NCBI RefSeq assembly: GCF_000003815.2
Contig: NC_049994.1
Location: 15,232,659 to 15,296,658 of the forward strand
Direction: 5' to 3'
DNA from: Branchiostoma floridae
Lineage: Eukaryota > Chordata > Leptocardii > Amphioxiformes > Branchiostomatidae
DNA length: 64,000 nucleotides
In this document: positions 43,801 to 58,800 of the stretch, piece after piece
How positions within the stretch are numbered: position 1 is the stretch's first letter
Layout of the letters: every line of letters begins with the position of its first letter
Position numbers and translations under genes: made by a program
The notes under the pieces: generated by a model
What the model saw: only the letters and a program-made list of their open reading frames with translations
Databases searched by the model: none
What the model was told of the DNA's origin: nothing

Positions 43801-46800
43801 TTTGATAATATATGGTATATAACCAGTATGATGTGAACACATATTCTTCCATAGACTGTCAGGCTCCATACCTTTAACTGAACATGCTATCTTACAGTGT
43901 TACTTATATGAACAGGAAACTAAAGGGAATACCAAAGGTCTTTTTCGTGTCCTTTTCTGTAGTTTATAGGAAGAAAACAACAACAGAAACTTGGTGGTCA
44001 GTATTTGTTGGATAACTTATCTATTAAGGCTTCTTATGAATTGGTAGCTAATTTTGAATCGTGTCATTCTACTTTTAAAACTTAGCATATATAAATCCTG
44101 TAGTAGGATTTATCTATGTCTTACTCTTGGACCTAAAGTGACTGCAAACCTTCTTCAAAGTATTGTCTACAATGTTATATACGTTTTGGGGTACAACATG
44201 CTTGTCTGTATATTGTTTGTATTGAACCAAATTGCAGGGAAAGGAAGCTAGGAAGTTGCCTGGGTGGGTGCAGCCAGGTCAGCCATTCTTTACAGGCATC
44301 TCAATATTTTTAACCTCAAGTGGAAATACTGAACTATTTTGGAACAGTGTAGTCCTATACAAAATGAATGTCCTTTCACACTTAGTTGGATATTGCTCCA
44401 AGAAAAGGGATGTAACGTTACAAAGGAAGGAGTGTGTTTGCAGACAAGGCCAGGGATTGAAGCCTGCTACATTTTGCCTTTTGAAAATGGTACAATATTT
44501 CCACTTGAAGGTTGCTTCATATTATCTGCACCTTGCTGAAAAGTAATCACCATCAAATGCAAGAGGACTAATGTAAAAAAACAAAACAAAGGAAAGCAAG
44601 AAATGACAGAAAGAAAAAGAAGAAGAAAAGAAAGAGAAAAAGGTACCATAGATAGCCCTTCCTGCCTCCTCCTTGCCTTGATAGGGTTCGTAATCAAAGA
44701 TGGAGCCTGGATCGCCCAGTCTGATGGGCATGTAGCCTGGTTAGTGACAGGAGAGGGACACACAGAAAACAGGAGAGAGAACAAAATCACAAGGAGGAAA
44801 GAAACTTCTAACAGTTCTAAAAGGTGTTCTAACAGTTTTAAGAGGCGTTCTAACAGTTCTAAGAGGTGTTCTAAATGTTGTTCTAAATGTTCTAAGCGGT
44901 GTTTTTACAGTTCTAAGATGTGTTCTAAAAGGTGTTCAACAGTTCTAAGAGGCATTCTAACATTCTAAGATGTATATACTAAGACAGTAGACAAACAGGA
45001 GATTATGTCATTCTATTCTTAAAGAACAAAAAACGTTGCAGCTTGCATACTTCTTACAAGAATCATTAAACTGTTTTACAATCTGAAGAACCTTAGCAAA
45101 GATGTATTAACCCCCCAAGTTGCAGATAAATATACCTTACATGCATATTCATTTTAAATACTATAAAGAACAAGGCATTCAAGCAACTAACATCATCTGG
45201 AACAGACTTCCAATTCAAGCAGTCATTGGAAGAGATAGCAGTTCAATAATAGTACCTTCAGCACCAAGGACAGGTCACAACCAACAAGACAACAGTCCAT
45301 TGCATGGTCATTACTTCTTCTACCTTATCAAACAAATATCCATACGCCAATGCACACGATATATGCATACCTTAAGTTGATATAAAAAGTCGGACAACCT
45401 CTCAGTCCAGGTAGCAACTGACCCAATCAAATGACATGCTACAAATGTCCCAACCAGCGAAAACTTATGTCACACTCATATCAGTCCATGATGCATTAAA
45501 CCCTATTCTTAACTTCTCACACAACATTGTGTCTTGCTCTGTCAAAACCAAGCACAAGTCTTCCAAAGCATTCACCCACCATGCATTCTCTTACAGTTGC
45601 AATGCACAAAATGCCACATGCATTTGGTATGTGTACACAGATTTGCAATGCATTTGGTATGTATTCATAAATGATGATGATGGCAATACTCCTTTGCATG
45701 CTCTTGCCCACATGGGCGAGACTCGGTATGCTTGTCATTTTTCTTCTTACATGTACACATGTCACTATCAGTAATACAGTGGGAATACACATGAATAAAA
45801 TGCATGAAACAAGCTCTGAAGAGGATGCAATTTATGTATACTGTTATCAGTAACGATGGCAAGTGCTGTATATATACTAACAGCACCAGTACATTTAAGT
45901 ACATGAGCCATTGTTTTCATGAACCCCACAATGACTGTATAGACAAACTTAGATGCAACTTTGTGTAATGACTTAAGCTAGAATCACTGATGTACACAAG
46001 ACATAACAACACTTCTGTCTACGCATTGTATCATAATGGAAAGGAAGGCCTCCAAGACACAGTATTGAGATAACAGTGACTTGTGGGTATACGTGTACAG
46101 TTTTGGAAAAGAAGCTTTTCACAGTACTAAGAAATCAGAGTTGAGAGTGAATAGAGAGTACAGAATGAGAGAAGACAGATTTGGTGCTGGAAAATGGGAT
46201 ATATCTGTATAGAAATTGTGCCAAAAATGTGCACAAACTGGTGGCAAAATTGCTGAAAATGAACAAACTTTTCCTGTATTTGTCTGCATGTAATTGTGAT
46301 CAAAAGGGTGATTTTTGACAAATAAAAACGGCTTTTGTGCTGGAAAAACGACTCAAAGGCCTCCCTGCTTGTTGCGCTAGCCGTCTTTAACTTACGTCCT
46401 CCAACTTTGCCCTTCCCCTTGGCCTTGAACTGGGCATAGGAAGCATCAGCAGCCATCCGGGCTTCCATTTCTACAGGGTGACCACAAGGGTTTAGTGCAC
46501 AGATGGGGTGAATGTGTACAATGTGTGGACTTTGGTAGTGTGTACATGTACAATGTACATGCACAAAGTGACCTCAATATTCAAGTGTACAGATGTGGTG
46601 CTTTTGGTACATGTAGTATGCACATAGACTTATAATGGATGTTGTTACAGACATTATACGAATTGTGGAATTTAGGTACATACAAGTACAGAGCTGGCTC
46701 AAATTTTAGTACAATGCACATTTTGTAATGGTAAATGGCAGGATGACAAAAAAGCTAGGCGCAAACACTTCATGAAGTTGTTTTGAAGACAAACAAAGCG

Positions 46801-49800
46801 ACAACATGTTTTACATGATGACTGTGTCAGCATGCATCATGAAGACATACAGTGAGAAGTGTTACCACAGTGAGAAAGGTAGTAACAAAGGTTATAGAGA
46901 AAGTGGTGGACAAGTATACATGTAGTTAAGAGATGCATTGTAACATGGGTGCACAGCTTGGCTATTTGTAATTTGTATGGCCCAGCTGCACTAGCTTCCA
47001 TTGTTAGCCAGCAGTTATACAATGGTGTCAATAGGAATTGCAAGCCAACAGGGGGGTTGATATGGTAGATAATCAATGTCAGTTGCTATTGATGAGGCAC
47101 AACCACAAGGAACTCTACGATGGTATCACCATGCATGCTAAAGTGAATCAGAAATATGTTGTTTAATGATTAACATGTAGTACTAGATGTAGTGTTACAG
47201 ACAAATGCAACTGATGTTAACATTCTGCAGACTTATTCACGGTGACAACATTACACAACTCCACAAAATGAAACATAGAACGGTACTGGCCACCATGTAA
47301 TATATGATGTCTATGTGTGATGAAATACAACAAGATGTACCTACAATGTAAACATGTACATGTAGTCTGGTAAAAGTGCACTTTTGAGCACACAGTATAA
47401 ACTACATGATTCTAAGCAAATGGTATATGGCAAGTAGTAAGGCTGTGAACTGAATACAATGCCTATAACAAGATATGGAATAGCTACATGATGGGAACAA
47501 AATGATTGCACAAGTTATACAGTGGATGTAACATGACTACTGCACAGTCTGCATTGAAGAAAATTGATGGTTCTGAGACAAAGCATGGAGACGTAAACCT
47601 TACCTCCTTACCCAGAGAGAAGTAGATTCCAAGATGTCTTAAAAATTGCTAGACAAGCTGTTAATGCAATGTAATCATCTCAGTCATGTGGTTGTAATGA
47701 TTTATGAATGAAGAATGGTACCACAGCTACTGATGCGCCAGCTTCCAAGTGTCATCTTAGTTTTTGGACTGCTGAGATTCAAACTTTAATAATATTATTT
47801 GCTCATACTTAAGAAAGGTTAGGAGCTTGGATTTTTAACATCTTGAGCAGATCTGAAGTATGCATTGTAGTTAATTGTCCCGAAAGAAATTTCTCACACA
47901 GAAAATGGAAGATATAGTGTTTGATCTATATTGTTCTTGTTTCGATCAATTTAGCATTAAAGGTGGCCCAAACACAGAAACTGCAGATGAAAATGACTGT
48001 ATCTATGTTGCTTTTCAATCTGTTCCTCTGAAAATTTGTACTACTTCAAAGTACCCCAAATCAGACAAATGGGGCAGCCTTAACATGGTGGAGCAGCTTA
48101 CTTTGTATGGAGATAGGGAGTATCCTTTTTTTTTTAACTGTTCCTTTCAAAGTTACCCAAAAAAGACAAATGGGACAGCCCAGACAACCTGTAACACTGG
48201 TGGAATGACTTACTTTGGATGGAGATAGGGGGGTTCTCCTGCCTGCGCATGCTGGCCAGGTGCCGGGCCTCCTCCTCCTGTTGTTGTTGTAGTTGTTGTT
48301 GCATCATGCGTTCGTGCCCGTCCTGGATACTCATGCTTTCCATGCGGTGGGTGGGGTCCATCACTACAGTACAGGTGACCACAAACTTCAGTGCACAACA
48401 TGCTTCAGGCAGTTACCACACAGGGGTGTGACCACACAGTTAAGTACAGAGTCAAGCTCACACATACTAGGTTACTTGTAAGTAAACATTTCCCAACTAG
48501 TAGCTTTGTGACTCCAAGATCCTAGCACACACGTTAGATTGTACCAAACCTTCTAAAATGATTATTGCCATGCGTCAACCTCTAGTGATAATGTTTTATA
48601 CTTTACAGTACAAGTGCAAACAAACTGTGACATGTGACCTCTGAGATACAGATATTAGCTTTTGCCTTGAAGTTGTAGTAAAATGTACATTCTGCAGTCC
48701 AATTTCACACACAATTAGCATGACAATGAATTATGGAGTTGCAATTCCATTCAAGATTGGTGAATGCAAATGTTGAATGGGCATGTTGTACAATTTTGCA
48801 AGGCACTGACGCACATTTCTAAAGATTAGTCAATGGCATAATCTTAAAGAATTTTGTACATTGTTAGTAGAAGTGCATAATACTGAGTGCATGATCAAAA
48901 AACATTATTATCACATGCACCTCTCCTTCTTCTGCTAGGTAGACTTACCTGACTTTTTTCTTTCTAACAAGAAGGCCACTCAAAAAAGGGACATACATTG
49001 TACTTACCTTAGTTACAAACCTTACTTACCTCAGTACCTCACTGCCTGAAAGGAAATAACAATCTTATCTCTCCCTTGCCCTGTTGGTATAAGAGGGTTG
49101 TGTTAACTTCACTCTAGGACTTGTCTGTTAGAACTCACGTGTTCCGAGCTGCTGCCCTGCCGGCTGTGGCATGGGGTGTTCCCCTGGGATCATCTGTCGC
49201 CGCGACTCCATCGTCTGAAGCTTCTCCTTGACGCCCTGGTACGCCAGGTTGCTCTGGATCACCGTGTTCTTCTTGACCCGCGTCAGCTCCGGGTCGTCGA
49301 TTACCGTGTGGTACGCCTTCCCCTTCTGCTTCTCGAAGTCCTCATGGTACTTCACCTGGAGGGTTCAGAGGTCGGAGGTTATGACATGGTGTTTCTATTA
49401 CCACGAGGTCAAACCCAGTTCTATTTGACAAAGTAACATAGAACATCGTGTCAGCCATTTTGTTTGCAGATAAAAGAGCTCAAGGGTTGCAGTATGAGCA
49501 AAATGGCAGACATAATGCTTATTCTGTCCAAAGGTCGAACAAGATTCTATTTAGTAGAGGTCAAACATAGAGACAACATGTCAGCCATTTTGTTCACCAC
49601 AGAGGACTCTTCAGGTATTTCACTTGAAGGGGTTTAGAGGTGAACAAAATGGCTTACTTGGCATTGCTGATGTTCTAAAGACAAACAAGGTTAGAACAAG
49701 CATGATCAACGTCACTGTTAGAATCAGGCAAAATGGATGGGCAGTCTTGTTCCTCCAAGTATCCTTTGTAAGCTGTAGCTACTGGTGTTGAAATGGCTTG

Positions 49801-52800
49801 TAATTTAGCAACAACCTCAAACACCACAAGTTCCAAGATCATGCTATACAAGACATATGGAAAAGAATCATGACATGGAATGTCCTCTCTATAAAGTGTT
49901 CTCAGTGCACTATTTTAACTTCTTTGAAAAGGTAGCGAGACATTCAAGTTTTAATCAAGAAATTGCAAAAGATCAATATACGCAATCAAACATTTTCATT
50001 CACAGTGAGGGTAGAAAAAACATTGAAAATCAGGCAGTATTTGTATTTTTGAAATCCTCTTCATGCTTACAATTAACATGTCATGAGATAATACAACATG
50101 ATAAACCTATGAAATGCTGAAAAGGGAACAAACATTATAAAAATCTAACCAAAATCCATGCTTTGGCACAATAGATGGAAATGTCAAAAATCAATCTTTT
50201 TGACATCACAACATCATGCTACACATCATGTATACACAGCAACAGTTTCAACCCTAATTCACACAACGGCTGAGTCTCCAAGTCTACCTCGCTGGAGATC
50301 TTTGTTGCGTTTCTGATTCTGGCCATGTCCGGTGTGTCCAGGACGGCATTGTACATGTTTATCTTCCTCCCCTTCCTGTACTCATTCTGTGGAGGAAAAT
50401 GGCGGATTGCCATGGCAACAAGTCAGTACAAGAAGAATAGATATGGAATATATACTTTACTTGAAACCCTGGGTGATTTCATGGATGAAAATGACTGAGA
50501 AAATGAAGAATGGTTTTCCAGGATTTGAGTATGACCCACAAAATGAGATGAAAAACACTGTATCACTTCTACACAATATCATATGGAAATTGACTATCGA
50601 CTTCAGGCTAAGTGATACAATAAAACCGGAATAAAGGACAACCATTGGCACAACAGAAGACCAAATCTTTTCTACCATGTCTGTACTTTCATGATGAGAA
50701 ATCTAGAATCTAGAACAGTTGCTTTAGATCAACAAAGATGTCCCTGCAACAGTACACAACAAAGGAGACAACTTGACACTCAGGACATGAGACCAACAGA
50801 CTTACAAAACCATATGTCCACATGACAAGCCACAACACTTTCTTGTTGTATGAGCCAATATATATATACAATCCATCAAAACTAATGCAGACTGAAATTT
50901 TGCAAGATGTCAGTAACGCAATTAACAACAGTATTCTGACATTTCCACATCAGTACAGGAATACACCAAATGCCTTGTAACTTTGACACACTGTACAGAC
51001 TTTTGTCATCTTTTTTCAAATGATTAGTAAGTCTTGATTCCACAGGACACTACTGGTCTGTAATCTAAACAATTGCCATGTATCTACAACAAAAGAAAGA
51101 CATAAACAGCTAACTGAAGGCAACACAAAAACAACTTCACAACAATTGACGTTTCAGCACCATGAACAGCGACACCCACACCACAAGTCTTTACCTCACT
51201 ACTTAGTTTGGAAGCTCTTTTGATCCTTTCGTAATCCATAGAGTCCATGATGCCATTGGTACCAGTAAAAGTACCCCTGCCCTTGCTGAAGTCCTTTCTG
51301 TACAGGGTCTGGTCGTGTCAAAATATAGAGACGGTTATTTTCAAAAGCAACTTTCACAACTAGTTGAGCATTGGACCTTCCACTGTCTCCCAAGAGTCAG
51401 CAGCTTTACAGACCCAATAAACAGGCAGAACTAACAATAGTAAGAATCTCAAGACAAATAACCAGCCATGATTTGCTTTGAGAATACAACACAAGAAATT
51501 CAAAACAATAACCTAGCAAACGCAATGAAAAAAGGCCCAATACAATAAATTTGACCTTTCTCCTTTTTTTTGAAGACACTAGGCTATACCATTTTCGTCA
51601 CGGCATTCCAGTTCAGCATTCCGGTTCAGTCGAACATTTTCTTAATTTATCAAGCTACCATGAAATTGAAGCTCTTAATATGCTAGGCATAAATTACATG
51701 TCTTAACATAAAAGGAATGTATGGGGAGCTCTGTAAGCAAAGGGGGTAGATTAGACTTACAGTTTCATAACAATTAATAAAAACAATATATCCTTGCTAG
51801 TTTATGAACTAGGGTGTTTTAAGGTGTAAATGTTTACTTACTTGCAGCAAATTATGTTTCAGGGAGTAAAGAGCACTTTAAAGAGTAAAAAAAAAGCATC
51901 ATAAGATTGCAAATTTTCTTGGCATTGTAGGGGCAGCCGGCCTACATGGCACAGGGTGGTTGTTGATAACTTGCAGCCAATTAATTATCTTTGATGGGGA
52001 ACACATAAAGCATCTTAACGGAGTAACTACTGCATCTTAAAAGTTTTCTTTCTTTGCACAGGCTCATGAAGGGGTAGCCAATAGATAAAGGGCAGGGTGG
52101 GGCGTTCGTTGGAGATACCTTACAGCCAATTACCTTTCAGGGGAGGAAAAAAAAGCATCTTAGATGGGGTAAGGTCATAGAAGAAAGCATCTTAGAATTT
52201 AAAAACGTTTCTTTCTTAGCATTTTGGTTTAAGGAAGGGGCAGCCTGCGTCATAGGGGAGGGGGGCGTAGTTGATAACAGCCAATTATATTTCAGGGGAG
52301 TAAAAAAGCATCTTACAGGGGGAAAGAAAAAAGCATCTTTGTAACTTTTCTTTCTTGGCATTTTGGTTTAATAATGGGGCAGCGTGAGAGGGGAGGGGGT
52401 GTTGTTGATAACTATCAGCCAACTATCTTTGAGGGCAGTCAAAGAAGAACAAAAAGCATTATATAAAACTGCGACAAGTTTTCTTTCTGGCACGGGAAGG
52501 TCAGCGAGTTCAATAGGCACGGGGTGGGGGAGGGGGGCAGTGTTGATACCTCGCTCTGTATTTTGGTGTTCCGTCTGATCCTCTCGGCATCAATGTCATC
52601 AGTGACCACGTGTAACTTTCCGACCTTCAACTCTTCATCGCGATACTGGAGCTGATGTTTCCATGGAAATGGGGCATTTTATGGACCGTGATGAAGTTGT
52701 AAAATTACTAGCATTCAATATCCAATAAGAGAAAAGCTTTCAGCATGAAATAATCTATTTTTACCATGTTGCCAGCAAAGCTTCTCTGGACTAAGCAGAT

Positions 52801-55800
52801 GAACATACTTTGATAGAGCAGGGCTTATTGATTGGAGCAAGGGCTATTATAAGGGTAAATACAATTTCAAGCAAATTGCTTTTATCTAAAATTTCCTTCA
52901 TTCCTTTCTTCAAAAACAGTCTTAACTCTGCTGAACTTTTATGAAAGCTAAACTTTGCTAGGACATTTACAGTACCCAACAAGTCATGAAGACCCTGACT
53001 TTAAGGCACATTCATGTTCAGGGAAGCACTTTATTTAAAAGTTATGGCAAAAAGCTTAGGGTACTAAACGTTGGCACTGGGGATAGTAGGGTGGGGTTTT
53101 CTTGTACCTCGCTCTGTATTTTGGTGTTCCGTTTGACGCGCGCGGTGTCCAGATCGTCTGTAACTGCTGTCAATCTTCCTGCCTTTAACTCTCGGTCACG
53201 ATACTGCACCTAGTCACGTAACCGGGGGAAACGGGAGGGTGGAGATGATCATATGTAATGGAATGATGGGAGGTCACAGTCAGCCATTTTTAGTGTGTCA
53301 AAAGTCAATTGAAAGGTCATTAACAAAAATCCGTGTGGTCCATAATTTTGTATGGTGCCACCTTTTTGAAGTTAATTTGACAAAAACTGTTTTGAAATTC
53401 AAAGCATTTTAGCATTGAAACAATCCTAAAAATCTAACTCTGTGACAGCTGTTTTGCTTGTTAAGAGAGAAAAACGATACAGAAGTATGGTTTGAAGACA
53501 GACTGTGATCTCAGAGAATGGAGAAAAAAGTGGAATAGTGTGGAGAAGACATGACTTTGAACTGTAGTCATCTGATAAAAGAACTAGAAATATTTCAAGT
53601 CTGCTGACCTCATTTGTTTTTTCAAACAACAGAAATTGGTGGAAATTTTACATTTCCAAGCATTTTCAGATGACGAGTCATCAATTTAAAATGTTTCCCT
53701 ACCAAAAAATTACTGTTAATCCAGTTCAAAGTCATGCAAATCAAGAAAAAAAAGAAGATGGTACAGTGGATTATAGTCAGTGAAATATCAACACATAGCC
53801 AGAGCCATTCAGTTACTTGGATCTTGAATCTGATCTTTAAGAAAAGTTAAAAGTGTCTTTAAGATTATCTGAAAGAAAACCAAGCAATGAAACATGTCTG
53901 GCTTAGTGCTAAGATTGTTGATATTCCATTAGCTATAATGAAGATGAAGAATCAGAAATGCACATGAGAATGAAGCAGAGTCGCAATGGGGTGAACCGGG
54001 AGGGTGTGGCTCTAGGTTGCCATGGCAATGGGAAACTTTGCACTAGGCCAGCAACTTTACAAAAGATATGTCTATGGGGTATTCTTTTACCATACATGTA
54101 TAGAGCTCTTTGAAGCAGCTTGGTACATGGGTTGTTTACAAAAAGGAGCTTCAATACTCATTTTAGAGCCATACAGTAGGCCATTATCAGAGTGCTTTTG
54201 GGCAGGAAACTTGCAAAAGGGTAGCAACTTTACTAAAGCTAACTATGGGGTATCTTTACCTTACATGTGTGCTCTTTTAAGCTGTTTACAGAAAGGAGCT
54301 TCTAGGTCGCCATACAACAGGCCATTACCACTGTGCTTTACAGCTTTAGGGGAGAGGAGATGAATGATTTCCAACCATTATCAGCAGACCATTGCCTTAT
54401 AAGGGAAGGGGGCGATTTTCCTGGGGGGGGGGGTCTGTATTTACCTCGCTGAGCATCTTGGTCACCCCCTTGATTCTGTTCATTTCCGGATCGTCCAGGA
54501 CGTTGGTGTAGCGGGCTCCAGTCTTCCTGGTCTTCTTGTCCCTGTATTGCAGCTGGGGGGGGGGGGGGGGGGGATTCCACAGGTTTTATGGACATGTCCT
54601 TGGTGAAGAGGTGTCATGCTCATCCGCAGACCAAGAAAGTAGTATCCAGACTTTCTCTGCCATAACAGTTTTGATGGACATGCTCTTGATGGAGAGACAT
54701 CATGCTTATTCACTGACCAAGATGATATAGCGTTTTTCTCACATCCTTTACCTTAGACGACCATTATCAAGAACTTGCCTCCCGAGCATCTTTTTAACCA
54801 GAGGGTTTTCAGAACTGGTTCAACACACATGCTCTTGAGGATGCCACTAGGACGTCATCATAACCACTAAACCAGCATCTCAACACAGCAGTTTGCTGTG
54901 ATATGCTGATGGGTACATCATGCTTATCAACAGGCCGGAACAACATCATCCAATCTTCCTCTGCCACACGAATCTACCACAGGCAGTCAAGAATCTGCTC
55001 CTTCAGAATATTTGTCTCAGGCATTCTTGGTACCATCTAGCAGGCAATGTATTGAGTAAACTACTTAGTATAGACTTTGAGCATTCCTGTAATACTGATC
55101 ATCAACAATTTTTTTCTGTGATGCAATAGGATGCTTAAACAGCCTTGTAAGGTCAAAGACCATGTACATTGTACCCTATAACCTCTTTCTCTAGTTCATG
55201 TTATGAGATGCAGATATGACATGGAGGACCAGACATGCTCAAGACATGTTCCATTGTCATCATTACATCTAAAGATTGTATATTTTCAAGAATTCATCAT
55301 ATACCGGTACCCCTAGCAGTCATGCCTAAAGGTTCATCTATAGCAATGCACTTTAAACTTAATTTATAAGTCTTTATATATAGGTATAGGTAGACTCCAC
55401 AGTAATTGTCATGCTTAATTGCCATAGATTGGAGTCACATTCAACCGAGCTGTACCTGTATATACTTCATTCAGAAACAAGTTAACATGCTATTTCTCCA
55501 TCTTTTTCAGGTTTGTAGATTGAACTACGTATGTACCTCACTCTGGAACTTGCCAACGTTCTTCATACGGTTCAGTTCTGGATCGTCCAGAACCGTGGTG
55601 TACCGATTCTTTTCATCAAACTTTCTCACTGCTACCTGAGCCTACGTGTTGTGAGGAAAGGTGCAGATGAGAGAAAGAAAGAAAGAAAGAAATGAAACAA
55701 AATGACAGCAAGACTCAATAAGAAGGAGAAACAGAAAAGCAAGGTAGTTATAGGACAAACAATACAGAAAAGAAATACACAGCTCCTTTAATATATTTGG

Positions 55801-58800
55801 TTACAAAGTTCACGTCCTCTTCCAAAATGTTTCATATATTGTTTTTGTTTCTCATGTTGTTCAACCTTGCAAGGCAGGGATAACCAACAATTTGTTTATT
55901 TGTTTGTGTTTACCTCTGATGCATAGGCATTTGCCTCCTTCAGTCTCTTCATCTCTGGATCCTGCTGGATGGTTGTGTACTTGCCACGCCCCTTGCTGGC
56001 ATCGTCCTTGTCCTTAATCTCTCCATAGAGAACCTTAGGAATATCCCAACCAGCCATTGTTTGTTTATGTTACAATTCACTAGACATTAGCTGCTGATTA
56101 GCCATTGATACAAGATCAGGGAAAGCCCATCACATTGTCTGTGCTGACTGGATTCTGCCTCCAAAAGGCACTTAACCATTCTCACGCTATTCATACTAGT
56201 ATTAAAGCATTCCAGATGTCAAGAATGACCACCAGACCACAAAGGTACAACCATAGCTACAAGCAGATTCAGTAAGCCCAACCTGTGTTGGTCGATCTTC
56301 GACATAAGAGACTGTGCCATGCTATTCACAAATAGAATATGTTTATCAAAAAGCTGTACTGCTTTGAGGGGAGGACTACATGTAAGTATGTAGTATATTT
56401 AAGGCAAGCATCACTTATTGAGGATTTTGACTGCCAATTCCCCAACATGAAACTTTCCCAATCACAAGCAGTTTTCTGAAAACATTATGCCTTCCGACAT
56501 AATCCAAAGTCCAACACCTAGACTTGTATTTGATATCAAGTCACACAACATTCCTTGTGGCAGGCATGAATACCTGGCTTTGGAACTTTCCAACTTCCTG
56601 GAGGCGCTTGAGTTCGGGGTCGTCGATGGCGGCATGGTACTTCTGTCCATGTTGCTCCAGGCGAGTGTGGCCATAGTGGATCTATTGAGAAGTGAATTAG
56701 GCAGAGGAGAAAGATATAGACACCGAAAGGGACAGCCAGCAATACAGGTAGGAAAAATAAATGATCAGCCATTCAAAATTAAGAAGAAAGCGTTAAGACT
56801 AAAATAATATAAAAAGAAATGAAGGGAAAAGAAAATAGGCATGCATCTAACAAAGGTTAAAATAGTGCTACCAATAACAGTGTACACATAAGGGTGTTTT
56901 GGAAGGTAAGCTAGGGATAAGGTGCACTACATGTACATGTGTAAAGTTGCTTAAAGGTATACATGGCATGATTTTTCCAATTTTCTAATGTCAATTTTCC
57001 TTGAAGAGCACAAATCTTGCCTTGTATACTTTTATTGTGAGCAAACTGAAAGAAAAGCATTACAGGCAGGCAGAAAGGTTTCAACATAAACAAAACAGAG
57101 AGAAGAGAGATAGAAAGGAACAACAAAGAGCAACAGGTGTCCAGCAAGTGGTGTGTAAGAAGATGGGAAACAGTACACAGATAGATAGAAGGCATGAGAT
57201 GCATCAGAGCAAAGAAAAAAACACCAGAGAGACATGGTGGAAGAGAAAGGTTTAGGTTCTGGGAGCAGTTGGAAGGATGGAAGAGGAGAAAGCTTCTTCG
57301 AAGGAAGAGACAGTGGTCTACTGTAGCTTTGGTTTGGTTTGGTTAGCTAGGCGGATCCTACGACTACAAAGTAAGCTTCTTCTACGAAGGGAAGGGACCT
57401 CGTCTACTCTTGTAAGGCTTCCCTAACTGTTTAGTACTGTTAGTGGATAGTTTCGAGGTCCATGTACCTGACAGTAAGTGAGCGCCTCAGGGTCTGCCAT
57501 AGTGCACACCGTCCACGTTGGCTGCCTATATCTTGTTGCCTCCACGACCTTATTATTGTTATTGTTCCCATTCAAAGCCGCTAGGTCCTCATCGAGGGTG
57601 CGCACTATCCCCCGCATCGATTGCTCGTGGAGTTCGATAAGACGGCGCACCATGTCCTGGGTCATGGGGGTGTCATCATCCTCCTCCTGACCCCCATCCC
57701 TGAGCGCCTCAGGGGGAGTGTCCGAGCGGCGACTCGTAACCGACACCCCTGGTTTCTCATCTTTCACCGCCCCTGCTGACTTCAAACCCACCTGCTCTAT
57801 CGTCTGTTTCACCTCTTCTACCTGCTCTTTAGTCTCTACGACATCCCCACCCTTATATATAACCTCCAGCTCCGCCTTTCCAGCAGAGTCGGCCCCTCTT
57901 AACTCCTCTCCGGACAGGCTAAAACCTACCTTCTTCTTCCCACGGTATTTAGGCGCCCCTTTACTACTGCTTGTACCCTCAGTATAGGATGGGATCTCTG
58001 GTTCACGATGCTTACCAGAGGCAACATCTTCGTAGAATTTGGCCATGCTTTCAATATCTAGGGACCACTGAGGTTCCTCAAACTGTGTGCTTTCTGATAC
58101 CCTATCCCCGAAAGAGCTCTCAAAAACTTGCCTTTGGTATTCAGCCTGAGCGGTAACTTTGGACAGAGTCAGGGCCCGCTGTGTCTCTGGATCATAAAGG
58201 ACTGTTGTGTAGCTACCTTTAGTTTCCTTAAACCTCTTTTCATAGTTAACAAAGCTGTCTAGACGCGAGATCTCGATAACGCGGCTGTTCTCGGAGTTGA
58301 ACAGCAGGGTCCTGTAGTTGCTGGTTTCGATGATGAGCTCTTCTTCGAATGCAACTAAGTTGTCAACCCTGGTCAGGTCTATGAGACGTAGGACCACCTT
58401 GTTTGTGGCACGTTTGACAATGGTCTCAAAGCTTTCCACGTAATCGTTGCGGAAATCCTTCTGTGATGAGATTGAAGACAAGTTCATGGCCTTCTTTGTG
58501 GCTGGGTCGTACAAAACTGCAACATGAGGCCCAACCTGGTGCGTGAACGCTTCCTTGTACTTGTCAAGGTGCTGGATTTTGGATATTTCCATCACATGCC
58601 GTGTTTCTGGGTCATACAAGATGGCATTGTAGTTCGCCTTTGCGATGTCATAGTCCTCGTGGTATCGGGTGACACCGATAGCCTGGGACATTTCGATTAC
58701 CCTTAGGATGGACATGTCTATGCTGGCGGAGTACGCAGCCCGACCCTCCATTGTTTGAGGGTAGTCTTTGCGATACCTAACCGAGCTCTGAACCTGGGTC

